Below the pieces are notes generated by a model that was not told where the DNA came from, made no database searches, and was given only the letters and a program-made list of their open reading frames with translations. Below, piece after piece: positions 1-7,073 of a DNA stretch of 7,162 bases (positions are counted from its first letter, which is position 1; each line of letters opens with the position of its first letter). The DNA comes from Bacteroidetes/Chlorobi group bacterium ChocPot_Mid (lineage in GTDB: Bacteria > Bacteroidota > Ignavibacteria > Kapaibacteriales > UBA2268). Position numbers and translations under genes: made by a program. The stretch spans positions 1 to 7,162 of the forward strand of contig RCNQ01000293.1 of the NCBI GenBank assembly GCA_003731675.1, read 5' to 3'.

Positions 1-274
1 CTGAAAAGCAAAGGCAGTATAGAGTGAAGAAACAAAAGTAACGTCTGATTTACTTCTAATCTTAAGGAATATTAAATAATGAAAATTGTTGATATCTTAA
101 TGAACTTACAAATTTCTGAGACCCACTGATACAAAACAGATTAATATTTTTCCACACCCCTTGTTGAAATTATTTTAAAAAGATTCACTTCAAATTCATA
201 ATATTTTTTCTTAATTTTTTAAAACTCATTTATTGTGTTTTTAATAATTAATCAGCATAAAGGGAAAATAAAAG
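1..274. other. Leader region with no supported gene
   Basis: I see no convincing gene here. On the + strand, one frame is open from base 3 to a TAA at 39-41 and another from base 1 to a TGA at 25-27. Either could be the last few codons of an upstream gene, but neither is long enough to judge. A 16-codon ATG reading frame at 79-129 has a weak AAGGA upstream, but nothing else supports it. The last 100 bases are very A/T-rich, as expected for the promoter region of the gene at 275, but I could not find a -33/-7 pair with sensible spacing. Confidence 0.4.
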
Positions 275-1702
275 ATGAATGAATTGGGAATAAATTTGAT
301 TGATATTAATAATGGATTTGAATTAAGGTTCGATGGCTTTAACATACAAGTCATATTTAAGGATTATTATGTTACTTTATCATTTGCTGACAGACCGGCA
401 TTATGTTTTGGCTTTTATGACAGGACATTGCTTTTCACAGCTATTGAGCAATATGTTATTAAAAAGGCAGGGCTAAAAATTTCATTTTCAGATAATATAC
501 TTATAAAAAACAAATATAATTTCCTGAAAAAAAGAGTGAAATCGCTTGTTTTGAGAACACATGCAACTTACAAAAGATTTACGTTGGCTAAAGATAGCGT
601 TCTAACAAATGATTGTTCCTTTCCTTTACCACCTATAATCTTCTTTAAAAGTTTTTATCTCAATAATATGCTATTAAAAGATTACAATAATTATTCGGCT
701 TTAAGATTATTATACAATGACATATACTTTTTCATAAGGCTGCAATTAATAAGCAACAATAATAATAATTTATATATTGATATTTTGGATGAATTCAATT
801 TATTAATCATCCGTTCTTTCCGTGATGGTGCGATTTATAAGGAAAAAGACATTATGGAAATTGAGGAGTCCGGTATTCTTGCCAGATTATTTGACGTATT
901 AAATAATTGGAGAACCTTTTTTAGTCCTGACAACAATGTATCTCACGCATTAAATAAAACTTTAGACCTAATAAGTGATGGTTTTCCTTGTTCACAATTA
1001 AGACTATTACCGGCAATGACACTTGATAGACCGTATACACAGTTTGAACTATTATCGTATTTAATATCTCAAGATAGCATCAATCATAACATTTTCAAAA
1101 AAGCAAATGAATCGGATATAATCAAAGCTATGAGTATATATTACAGAATGCACAGGATGAAATTAAAATATAATATAAGTTATTTAGAAAATTTTGTTTA
1201 TCAAATCGTTAATTACTCGGAAATTCATAATGGTAAAATACAGGGTTTAACACGAAAATATATTCGACATTATAGAAAAGGACTAAGAGAGTATATCAAT
1301 GAAAATGATGATGATTTCAATGAACAAGACGATATTGTTTTGAATGTTGAGCCACAAAAGCCAATATTTCAATATCAAAAAATATCTAATCTAAAATTTC
1401 TTGACGATGCAACTTCTTTTTATCAAGAGAGCAAATTTATGCATCATTGCATCAAGGATTTACTCAATGATGCATCTAAAGGTTTTGCATATGTCTTTCA
1501 TTATCAAGCAAGTGATGGTTCGCATGCAACTGTTTTATGTGATGAAAAGGGCAACATCATCGATGTCAAAGGACCGGAAAATATTATTAATGTTGCATGC
1601 TATGAAATAAAAAGAATCTGGGTAACTCCATCATTTGAAGTCTCTGTTGCAAAATGTTATTACAATTATCAGATGAGATTACCATTTAAAAAAGTTATAT
1701 AG
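275..1702 (+). CDS. PcfJ-like domain protein, 475 residues
   Basis: The C-terminal part matches the PcfJ-like family, named after PcfJ of the enterococcal conjugative plasmid pCF10. The biochemical role of this family is not established. The key signature is MHHC at residues 389-392, followed by a short helix, a strand with HATV at about 417-420, and a VKG turn at 431-433. This is the family's usual order of 'M-H-[HN]-C', 'A-T-[VL/I]' and '[KR]-G' blocks. Residues 1-350 look mainly helical, carry an Asn run near 165, and I recognise no domain in them. There is an acidic stretch (ENDDDFNEQDD) just before the PcfJ part. The ATG at 275 has AAAGGGA at 259-265, nine bases upstream, which supports this start. 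The gene stands alone on the + strand and converges with the gene ending at 1807. PcfJ proteins are common on plasmids and integrative elements, so an accessory context is plausible. The family call is fairly secure; the function is unknown. Confidence 0.72.
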   Translation: MNELGINLIDINNGFELRFDGFNIQVIFKDYYVTLSFADRPALCFGFYDRTLLFTAIEQYVIKKAGLKISFSDNILIKNKYNFLKKRVKSLVLRTHATYKRFTLAKDSVLTNDCSFPLPPIIFFKSFYLNNMLLKDYNNYSALRLLYNDIYFFIRLQLISNNNNNLYIDILDEFNLLIIRSFRDGAIYKEKDIMEIEESGILARLFDVLNNWRTFFSPDNNVSHALNKTLDLISDGFPCSQLRLLPAMTLDRPYTQFELLSYLISQDSINHNIFKKANESDIIKAMSIYYRMHRMKLKYNISYLENFVYQIVNYSEIHNGKIQGLTRKYIRHYRKGLREYINENDDDFNEQDDIVLNVEPQKPIFQYQKISNLKFLDDATSFYQESKFMHHCIKDLLNDASKGFAYVFHYQASDGSHATVLCDEKGNIIDVKGPENIINVACYEIKRIWVTPSFEVSVAKCYYNYQMRLPFKKVI

Positions 1703-1806
1703 GCAGAATTAAACAGCCTGACCTGGTTTGAAAAAAGTGTAATATCATCTCCGTCTGAAGACTTAATATTATTTGTGGAGGGTAATTGAAGTTTTTTGAA
1801 TTATTA

Positions 1807-2124
1807 TTACTTCGTATTCAAACATTGATCAATTTTTAATTTTTTTGCATCACATGATCTGATATACCCTCTTGACTTGCCTCCTTGATATGTCATCATA
1901 ACTTCGTAATAATCTGATGGTATTACAAGTACAATATTGGTTAAATGTACGGTGTCGGCAGTAACTTGCATGCTTGGATCAACAATCGGCATCAGCATAA
2001 TTTCCGGTGGTTCTTCATATTGATAAAAATAATACAACAAATTGCCAGCATAAAAGCAAATAAATGATAGTACTACAGCGAATAACCACCAGTAATCACT
2101 TTTCTTATTTTTTAAACTTATCAT
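1807..2124 (-). CDS. Small single-pass membrane protein, 105 residues, function unknown
   Basis: I do not recognise this protein. It opens with a short basic segment (KNKK), then one hydrophobic, aromatic-rich segment at about residues 12-33 that should be a membrane anchor. About 70 polar residues follow, rich in beta-prone Val/Ile/Thr, with two cysteines (91 and 101) near the C-terminus that could form a disulfide if this part lies outside the cytoplasm. The positive charges before the span favour that topology. The ATG at 2124 is chosen because AAGGGGGA lies six bases upstream; a longer reading from a TTG at 2160 would place that ribosome site inside the gene. A strong terminator lies just upstream, so it is probably transcribed from its own promoter in the roughly 50 bases between 2125 and 2177. 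It converges with the PcfJ-like gene and has no evident functional link to its neighbours. Confidence 0.68.
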   Translation of the reverse strand: MISLKNKKSDYWWLFAVVLSFICFYAGNLLYYFYQYEEPPEIMLMPIVDPSMQVTADTVHLTNIVLVIPSDYYEVMMTYQGGKSRGYIRSCDAKKLKIDQCLNTK

Positions 2125-2130
2125 TTTTAT

Positions 2131-2138
2131 TCCCCCTT
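2131..2138 (-). promoter_or_regulatory. Strong Shine-Dalgarno deciding the start at 2124
   Basis: On the - strand this reads AAGGGGGA, separated by six A/T bases from the ATG at 2124. It is the reason for rejecting the upstream in-frame TTG at 2160. Confidence 0.7.
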
Positions 2139-2177
2139 TAAATGTTGTACAAAAATGCAAAATAATTATTAATAAAA

Positions 2178-2210
2178 AAAGGGCTGTCTCATCTGTTGAA
2201 ACAGCCCTTT
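2178..2210 (-). terminator. Intrinsic terminator pointing left
   Basis: A ten-base-pair stem is formed by AAAGGGCTGT (2178-2187) and ACAGCCCTTT (2201-2210). It continues after one C/A mismatch with TCA/TGA and closes on a five-base loop. On the - strand the GC-rich stem runs directly into a run of seven T's and then ATTAATAATT, the classic Rho-independent form. On the + strand only TTT follows, so it works mainly for transcripts coming from the right. The expected transcript source is the degenerate reading frame at 2219-2386, because the intact - strand gene starts beyond the hairpin. Stems with GGGCTGT/ACAGCCC arms can also be insertion-sequence ends, but I see no partner end. Confidence 0.75.
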
Positions 2211-2218
2211 CATTTAAT

Positions 2219-2386
2219 CTACAAACAATTATAATTGTTTATTACTTCGGTTGGCAAAATCTGATTCGGTTTCTCTGTCAAGATTAACGTTGCATCATGA
2301 TTTATTTTGTAACAAACATGTTGGTTAAAAAATTCCGAAAAATTATTTAAGAAAACAACAATTACTGAATAGTTCAACTTATTGAG
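2219..2386 (-). pseudogene. Possible 3' remnant of a lost gene
   Basis: On the - strand one frame stays open for 55 codons, bounded by TAG stops at 2387-2389 and 2219-2221. It contains no ATG; the only candidate start is a TTG near the beginning without a ribosome site. The translation looks protein-like, with a hydrophobic VIVVFL patch near residues 8-13 and a mixed polar C-terminus ending in NNYNCL. The stop codon sits only eight bases before the strong leftward terminator, which is where a real gene would end. I read it as the tail of a gene whose front was deleted. I cannot name the family, and 55 open codons could also arise by chance. Confidence 0.3.
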
Positions 2387-2402
2387 CTAAGCCCATATAA
2401 TT

Positions 2403-2420
2403 ATTTAGGTAAACCTAAAT
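2403..2420. promoter_or_regulatory. Perfect 18-bp dyad, candidate operator
   Basis: ATTTAGGT and ACCTAAAT are exact reverse complements separated by AA. The dyad ends one base before the CTTG that could be the -33 element of the operon promoter. A further TTAGGT half-site occurs at 2452-2457, directly after the candidate -7 element. Half-sites bracketing a promoter suit a dimeric repressor. It is not followed by a T-run, so it is not a terminator. The regulatory reading is inference. Confidence 0.4.
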
Positions 2421-2421
2421 C

Positions 2422-2451
2422 TTGAACTTATAAAAATTTCTTTTTTATTTG
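2422..2451 (+). promoter_or_regulatory. Candidate Bacteroidota-type promoter for the tubulin-like operon
   Basis: TTG at 2422-2424 is followed after 19 bases by TTTATTTG at 2444-2451. This resembles the Bacteroidota arrangement of TTTG and TAnnTTTG with one mismatch in the -7 element. Transcription would start around 2458, leaving a leader of about 95 bases before the ATG at 2552. A TATAAT at 2469-2474 is an alternative -10 but lacks a well-spaced -35. In DNA this A/T-rich such matches arise easily. Confidence 0.25.
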
Positions 2452-2542
2452 TTAGGTTTTTACTAATTTATAATTGGCTTCAACATAGAAATTAAATTTT
2501 AATGTTATAGATTTTTTTTTGGTTTCTTTATTTATTAATTTT

Positions 2543-2546
2543 AGGA
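2543..2546 (+). promoter_or_regulatory. Ribosome site deciding the start at 2552
   Basis: AGGA here lies five bases from the ATG at 2552. It overlaps the earlier ATG at 2546, which therefore cannot use it, and the in-frame TTG at 2519 has no ribosome site, only a T-run, before it. Starting at 2552 also gives a normal-length signal peptide. Confidence 0.5.
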
Positions 2547-2551
2547 TGAAT

Positions 2552-4198
2552 ATGGAAAATAAAATACTCCTTGCCTCTAAAATAATTTTAGTCGCCATTT
2601 TCTTTATTTATATACCTTCTTTTGCTCAACAAAATATAGAAAAATCAGAATATTTAAATCAATTGAAGAACGAGCAATCAGAATTAATTGCACAAAATCA
2701 GTACGAAAAAACTGAGAGTGGGTATTACATTGTTCGAGCCGATTCAATTATAGCTGCAGCTGCAGCTGCAACTGATTCGATTAGAACTGCATTTTCGAAT
2801 ATTTTAACTAATCAATCAAAAGAAAGTACACGCAAAGTTGACAGTCTCATAAGAAAACTTAAAGTCCTCCAGAAAAAAATCAGGGATTTGAAAATTGAAA
2901 ATTTTAAATCAAGATATGTCGCATCGGTTTTGTTAAATGAGGTGCTCAAACTTTCAGCAATAATATCCGATTACCAATTTCAATTAGTAAACAAAACAGC
3001 TTATTGCAACGCTGACTTTGTTAAAAACCATATTGATTCGACGTACTTTGGTAAATATAAGGACACGGTCTTTGGGTGGTTTAAAGGTGCTGGATTTCTT
3101 GTCGATGCTTTTGTTAAACTCGCTGACACACCTAACCAATTAGATACTGTTGAGGCAGAACGAAAACTTAAATTGTATAACTTTCAAAATCAATTCTCAA
3201 AACATTTCATTAGTTGTATTGATAAGTTATTATCGGATGATAAATCAATACAAAATTGGAATGAAAAATTTAACAGCAACTACAAACCACAACTTGATAC
3301 ACTTATTTCCAATTTTCCGGACAGGAAATTAATCAAACATCTGGAATATATCAAAGAAAAGTTCGGTGTTGATTCGGCTTATAAATTCTTTCCGTACAAT
3401 TTATATAAAAGTTATCCTGATTTGATTTCTATTGCTATGCTGCAAAATATTGGCAAGCCGGATTTCAAAAAACATAGCGAAACTTATTTGAAGAACTTGA
3501 GAAAATTCAATCAAGACACAATGATAGCTAATTATCTTGAAAAAAGGTTTAAAGATAAGGTTTATTCTTCGCCGAAGGATACTATAAATGTTATGCTTAT
3601 TAATAAAGTTGTTAACGCCTATCCGAGCAAAAACCTCAAGAAATATGTTTTGATACCTTACCACAGCATAGCCCAACAAATGATTTTCTCCAAGGACAGC
3701 AACCTCCGCAAATGTGGCTTTGCAATGCTTAAAGAGCTGAAGAAAGTTGATAAGGAAGTAGCAGAGGAAAATCCTTATTGGTTTAATTCAATATTGGAGA
3801 TATTCAATGAATCTATATTATGGATATTGGGGATTCTTAGTATAATTGTTCTTATTGTATTTAAATATTTTTGGAATCGTCGGATTAATTATTTGTTCAA
3901 TCAATTGAAAAACCCACAAGTATTTAAATATAAAAAATATTTTATTGAAAACCCTTTTCGAATTTCTATTTCCAAAAACTCATCTTCAATACTTAGAATC
4001 AATAAAAATAAAATAGAATGCCTAAATAACAATATTTTCATTTTTGAAAATCAAAATTTACTTAAATGGAATAATAAGGGAATGATTAAGATTATGGATG
4101 GTAAATCTTATGATGTAAGAATGCAAGACATTGATAATACAGTTATCTCAATTTGCGATTTTAAATACAGCAATAATTTGAAAAACATTTTTAAATAA
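2552..4198 (+). CDS. Exported single-span membrane protein, 548 residues, partner of the tubulin-like gene
   Basis: I do not recognise a family. The N-terminus is a clear Sec signal peptide: basic start, hydrophobic core at about 11-21, and SFA|QQ cleavage after residue 25. The exported part (26-420) is mostly helical. Residues 60-140 have a heptad-like, coiled-coil character around an Ala run (68-73) and the KVDSLIRKLKVLQKKIRDLK stretch. A single strong membrane span lies at about 421-441 (SILWILGILSIIVLIVFKYF), followed by WNRR, so the last 107 residues should be cytoplasmic. That tail looks beta-rich in its second half. This gives a type I layout that joins an outside helical domain to a cytoplasmic domain. 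The stop is 26 bases before the next gene, which has its own strong ribosome site, so the two are almost certainly co-transcribed. A role as sensor, anchor or scaffold for the tubulin-like protein is inference from operon and topology. Confidence 0.8.
   Translation: MENKILLASKIILVAIFFIYIPSFAQQNIEKSEYLNQLKNEQSELIAQNQYEKTESGYYIVRADSIIAAAAAATDSIRTAFSNILTNQSKESTRKVDSLIRKLKVLQKKIRDLKIENFKSRYVASVLLNEVLKLSAIISDYQFQLVNKTAYCNADFVKNHIDSTYFGKYKDTVFGWFKGAGFLVDAFVKLADTPNQLDTVEAERKLKLYNFQNQFSKHFISCIDKLLSDDKSIQNWNEKFNSNYKPQLDTLISNFPDRKLIKHLEYIKEKFGVDSAYKFFPYNLYKSYPDLISIAMLQNIGKPDFKKHSETYLKNLRKFNQDTMIANYLEKRFKDKVYSSPKDTINVMLINKVVNAYPSKNLKKYVLIPYHSIAQQMIFSKDSNLRKCGFAMLKELKKVDKEVAEENPYWFNSILEIFNESILWILGILSIIVLIVFKYFWNRRINYLFNQLKNPQVFKYKKYFIENPFRISISKNSSSILRINKNKIECLNNNIFIFENQNLLKWNNKGMIKIMDGKSYDVRMQDIDNTVISICDFKYSNNLKNIFK
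2753..2770 (+). repeat. Three GCTGCA units encoding six alanines
   Basis: Three exact tandem copies of GCTGCA encode Ala 68-73 inside the coiled-coil-like part of the exported protein. The six-base unit keeps frame, so slippage would change helix length by two residues per unit. It stands out as GC-rich in otherwise A/T-rich coding sequence. Confidence 0.7.
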
Positions 4199-4212
4199 TG
4201 TGAATTATATAT

Positions 4213-4220
4213 AAAGGAGA
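4213..4220 (+). promoter_or_regulatory. Strong Shine-Dalgarno of the tubulin-like gene
   Basis: AAAGGAGA precedes the ATG at 4225 by four bases and lies in the 26-base gap after the previous stop. It is one of the strongest ribosome sites in the window and suggests high or independent translation within the operon. Confidence 0.75.
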
Positions 4221-4224
4221 ATTT

Positions 4225-7020
4225 ATGCCTGACAGAATTGGGAGTATTGTAATTGGTTTGGGAGGAACTGGTACTGAAACACTGGTTGATGTTAAATCAA
4301 AGAGATTTTCAAGATTATTTTATAATGATGATGATTCGATGAATATAAAATATCTTTCTATCTGTGATAAACAGTCCGATGTTCCTAATAATAATGATTT
4401 TTGGGATTTAACTGATTCTGAAATTTATGATCTAAATGTAGCTGCAAATGCTAGTAGAACAAATGGTAGGGGAAGGTTAAAACAGAAGATCAATGGAATC
4501 ACTCATTTAAATAGTATAAAGAATAGATTAAACAACCTTATTATTGAAATCAGTCAAATTCAGCAACAAGGTGGTATTTTCAGAACCGTATTAAATAATG
4601 CTGGTGGTGTCGTTAATAGGGATATACAGAAGGTCCCAGCTGGAGGAAATTTTCATAAACAACGAGAGATAAATATTTTTATTATTGCGGGTTCTGGTGG
4701 AGGGACAGGTAGTGGGACTTTTATAGATATTGGATATTTATTAAAAGAGTTGAGAAATGAACATAGATCACAAAATATTTTCATTAAAACTGTGGGTATT
4801 TTAATAATGCCAAATCCAAATGATGATAATACTTATGCTGGCCGTGAAGCACGATTATCAAATTCAGTTCAATTATTGAGAGATTTAAATGTTGTTCAGG
4901 ATGAAAGAAATGCATTTAGAAGAGTTAACGGAACTATGGGTTTTGGTAAACCTTTTGATGTTGTGTTAGCTGTAGACGGTACAACCAATTCACCAAACAT
5001 TCCTAATGGAGTATTAAGTTTACCTGCTATTAGAGATATGGTTGCAGAATTCATCCATTTATCAACAACAAGTATTTTATATGCAAAAGCCAGTATACCT
5101 TGGGATAACTTATTCGGTGGGTTGATGCAAGAGAGAGCTGGAGGACAAATACCGTTTATCTGTTCATTTAATATATCTAAGCAAAAATTTGACAAGGCTA
5201 AATTATTAGCACTTAAAAAGAGAAAAGCAAAAGCAAGTTTGTATCATTCATTAGTCAATAACTCGAATTTACAAATATTCGGTATTATAAAATCTTTCAC
5301 TAAGAAAAGTACTTTTCGTGCTAATTTTCATAAGTTTCTTATTGATTTTAATCACGGAAGTATTGACCTTAGTCCAGATTTGAAGAGAGAAATTTGTTTA
5401 GAATATTCGAACATTATTTTCAAATATGGGATTGATGCAGGACATTCATTTTTAATAAATCTTAATAGATTCAAGTCAATATTCCCTTTTTGGAGATGGC
5501 TAATAGGGCATTTATGGTTATTGTCACGTGTTAAAAGGGATGGTGTCCGTAATGAAATAAATAACTTTTGCCAAATTCTTGTTAATGAAATTAACATAAC
5601 TCAAAACGATATTGTTAATAGTGAAAGTATTGTTGTTAATGAAATCAAAAGTATTCAAAATTTAATTCTTAATTCAATTAATTATCCAATTCAAGAAACT
5701 TGTTATCCTGATGACATACAACCTTTCAATTCGGAGGATACAAATTTAGTAAATGAACTAGATAATGTTTCAGAAGAATTTGGGAAGTATTTATTTAATA
5801 TTTTTAATAATATTAATGCTGTTCAATTCATTAATATAAACAATTTATCTACAATTTTAAATGATTGGATACAAGAGAATATAACATACGATAATAATAG
5901 ATCGATATATAATCTTTTTCCAAATCAAGGAATGTTACAACCAATACATCAAATTGTTAATAAAATCCATGAATTTTATTCTCCAATTTCTTTGTCGATA
6001 GAGAACAATCAACCAAATCTCAATTTTAACATAGTAATTAGAAATGAAAAAAATCCAGATTTCCATTATATTAATTTTATTGATCCATTTTTAAATGGTG
6101 GCATCCCCGATTTAGGGCAAGGACAAGTTCAATATGCATATAAAGGAATTTCTCATGTTTTACATAACAATATTTTACCAGGACATTTAACAAATGATAC
6201 TCTACATTTTGTATTTGAAAATTTAATTAATAATGCTTTTAAACTTGAAACAAATTATTATTATCCAGCAAATGGTAATGCACCTTTTAACGATAATATA
6301 CAAGAATTAGGCTATTGTAGATTTTATTTCGGATTACCACTGTCTTCATTACAAATAGTAAATCAAGTTGGAATTAATAAAAAAATGGAATTTGGAAATT
6401 ATTTAATAAATTTATCAGAGAAAATTTATCCAAATGCCAATAATCCAAATATTGATGAACTATTAAATGAAGCTCAAAATGCTGCTTTTGATGAAAATCG
6501 TCGAACAAATGCTGCTAATACTATAAGGAATTCAATTGTATGTGGTGCTGATATTCCAGTTATTTTCGATGTTGATAAAATTGAAAATATACATTTTAAT
6601 CAAAATCTCTTTGAATATTTGAATATACATTATAGAAAATCCTTTCCAAATAATATTTTAGGTATTAATTCAGATCAATTGTTTATTGAACTTTGCTATT
6701 ATTTTAATCGGTATGCTGAATTTCCTCAATGGGATGAAACAATAGGTAATATGAGTGTATTTGCTGGAGTAAATATTTCTAATCAATTTCAAATCATTAA
6801 AGAATTTGTTAGGATTGATCCATTGAACTATATATGGTATTTAAACTTACATTTTTTTGAAAAGCAAAAAAGTGCATTAAATGTTTTCATCAATGATATT
6901 TGTGCTCATTGTATTCATCAAAAGAATCCTGGGGAGCTTGCAAAAAATTCTAGATGTGATACAGATGTTAGTATATTTGATATTTTGCATACTGCTCCTC
7001 AAGATTGTAGGTTTAGATAA
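4225..7020 (+). CDS. Large tubulin/FtsZ-superfamily protein, 931 residues (Tubulin_2-like)
   Basis: The first 300 or so residues show the tubulin/FtsZ nucleotide-binding fold. The T1-type Gly loop is GLGGTGTETL at 11-20. The hallmark T4 phosphate loop GSGGGTGSGT is at 156-165, after the strand IFIIA. The strand KTVGILIMP lies at 188-196, followed by a helix with R207, R210 and NSVQLLRDL. A later strand, FDVVLAVD, is at 244-251. SIPWDNL at 290-296 sits where the FtsZ T7 catalytic loop (NVDFADV) would be, with Asp294 the only acidic match. This fits the 'tubulin-like' Tubulin_2 group better than FtsZ, which is about 350-400 residues and acts in division. Residues 330-931 are an extension without a recognised domain. 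It starts with a basic KKRKAK, has an aromatic hydrophobic patch at 420-433, is rich in Asn/Ile and ends with clustered cysteines. The protein has no signal peptide and should be a cytoplasmic GTP-binding protein. It lies second in an operon behind a membrane protein. The superfamily call is strong; the role is unknown. Confidence 0.85.
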   Translation: MPDRIGSIVIGLGGTGTETLVDVKSKRFSRLFYNDDDSMNIKYLSICDKQSDVPNNNDFWDLTDSEIYDLNVAANASRTNGRGRLKQKINGITHLNSIKNRLNNLIIEISQIQQQGGIFRTVLNNAGGVVNRDIQKVPAGGNFHKQREINIFIIAGSGGGTGSGTFIDIGYLLKELRNEHRSQNIFIKTVGILIMPNPNDDNTYAGREARLSNSVQLLRDLNVVQDERNAFRRVNGTMGFGKPFDVVLAVDGTTNSPNIPNGVLSLPAIRDMVAEFIHLSTTSILYAKASIPWDNLFGGLMQERAGGQIPFICSFNISKQKFDKAKLLALKKRKAKASLYHSLVNNSNLQIFGIIKSFTKKSTFRANFHKFLIDFNHGSIDLSPDLKREICLEYSNIIFKYGIDAGHSFLINLNRFKSIFPFWRWLIGHLWLLSRVKRDGVRNEINNFCQILVNEINITQNDIVNSESIVVNEIKSIQNLILNSINYPIQETCYPDDIQPFNSEDTNLVNELDNVSEEFGKYLFNIFNNINAVQFININNLSTILNDWIQENITYDNNRSIYNLFPNQGMLQPIHQIVNKIHEFYSPISLSIENNQPNLNFNIVIRNEKNPDFHYINFIDPFLNGGIPDLGQGQVQYAYKGISHVLHNNILPGHLTNDTLHFVFENLINNAFKLETNYYYPANGNAPFNDNIQELGYCRFYFGLPLSSLQIVNQVGINKKMEFGNYLINLSEKIYPNANNPNIDELLNEAQNAAFDENRRTNAANTIRNSIVCGADIPVIFDVDKIENIHFNQNLFEYLNIHYRKSFPNNILGINSDQLFIELCYYFNRYAEFPQWDETIGNMSVFAGVNISNQFQIIKEFVRIDPLNYIWYLNLHFFEKQKSALNVFINDICAHCIHQKNPGELAKNSRCDTDVSIFDILHTAPQDCRFR

Positions 7021-7073
7021 TTTATTTTAAATAAAAAAGAATAAATATATTGTATTTTTCATTTTAATTACTA

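Noticed and set aside
1..105. Open - strand frame of about 35 codons running off the left edge
   Set aside because: No ATG or GTG start and no ribosome site; a chance opening or antisense shadow is as likely.
79..129. 16-codon ATG frame in the leader with AAGGA ten bases upstream
   Set aside because: Too short, weak spacing and no other support; not called as a gene or leader peptide.
1795..1822. TTTGAAT...ATTCAAA inverted repeat between the convergent genes
   Set aside because: Seven A/T-rich pairs with a 14-base loop and no T-run; too weak to call a terminator.
3401..3679. 92-codon - strand frame
   Set aside because: Opposite the exported protein gene, with no ribosome site; a shadow frame.
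4896..5195. 99-codon - strand frame
   Set aside because: Lies wholly opposite the conserved tubulin-like core, which clearly codes on the + strand.
4225..7020. Calling the tubulin-like gene ftsZ
   Set aside because: It is more than twice FtsZ length, lacks the canonical T7 NxDxxD motif and FtsZ tail, and sits outside any division gene cluster.
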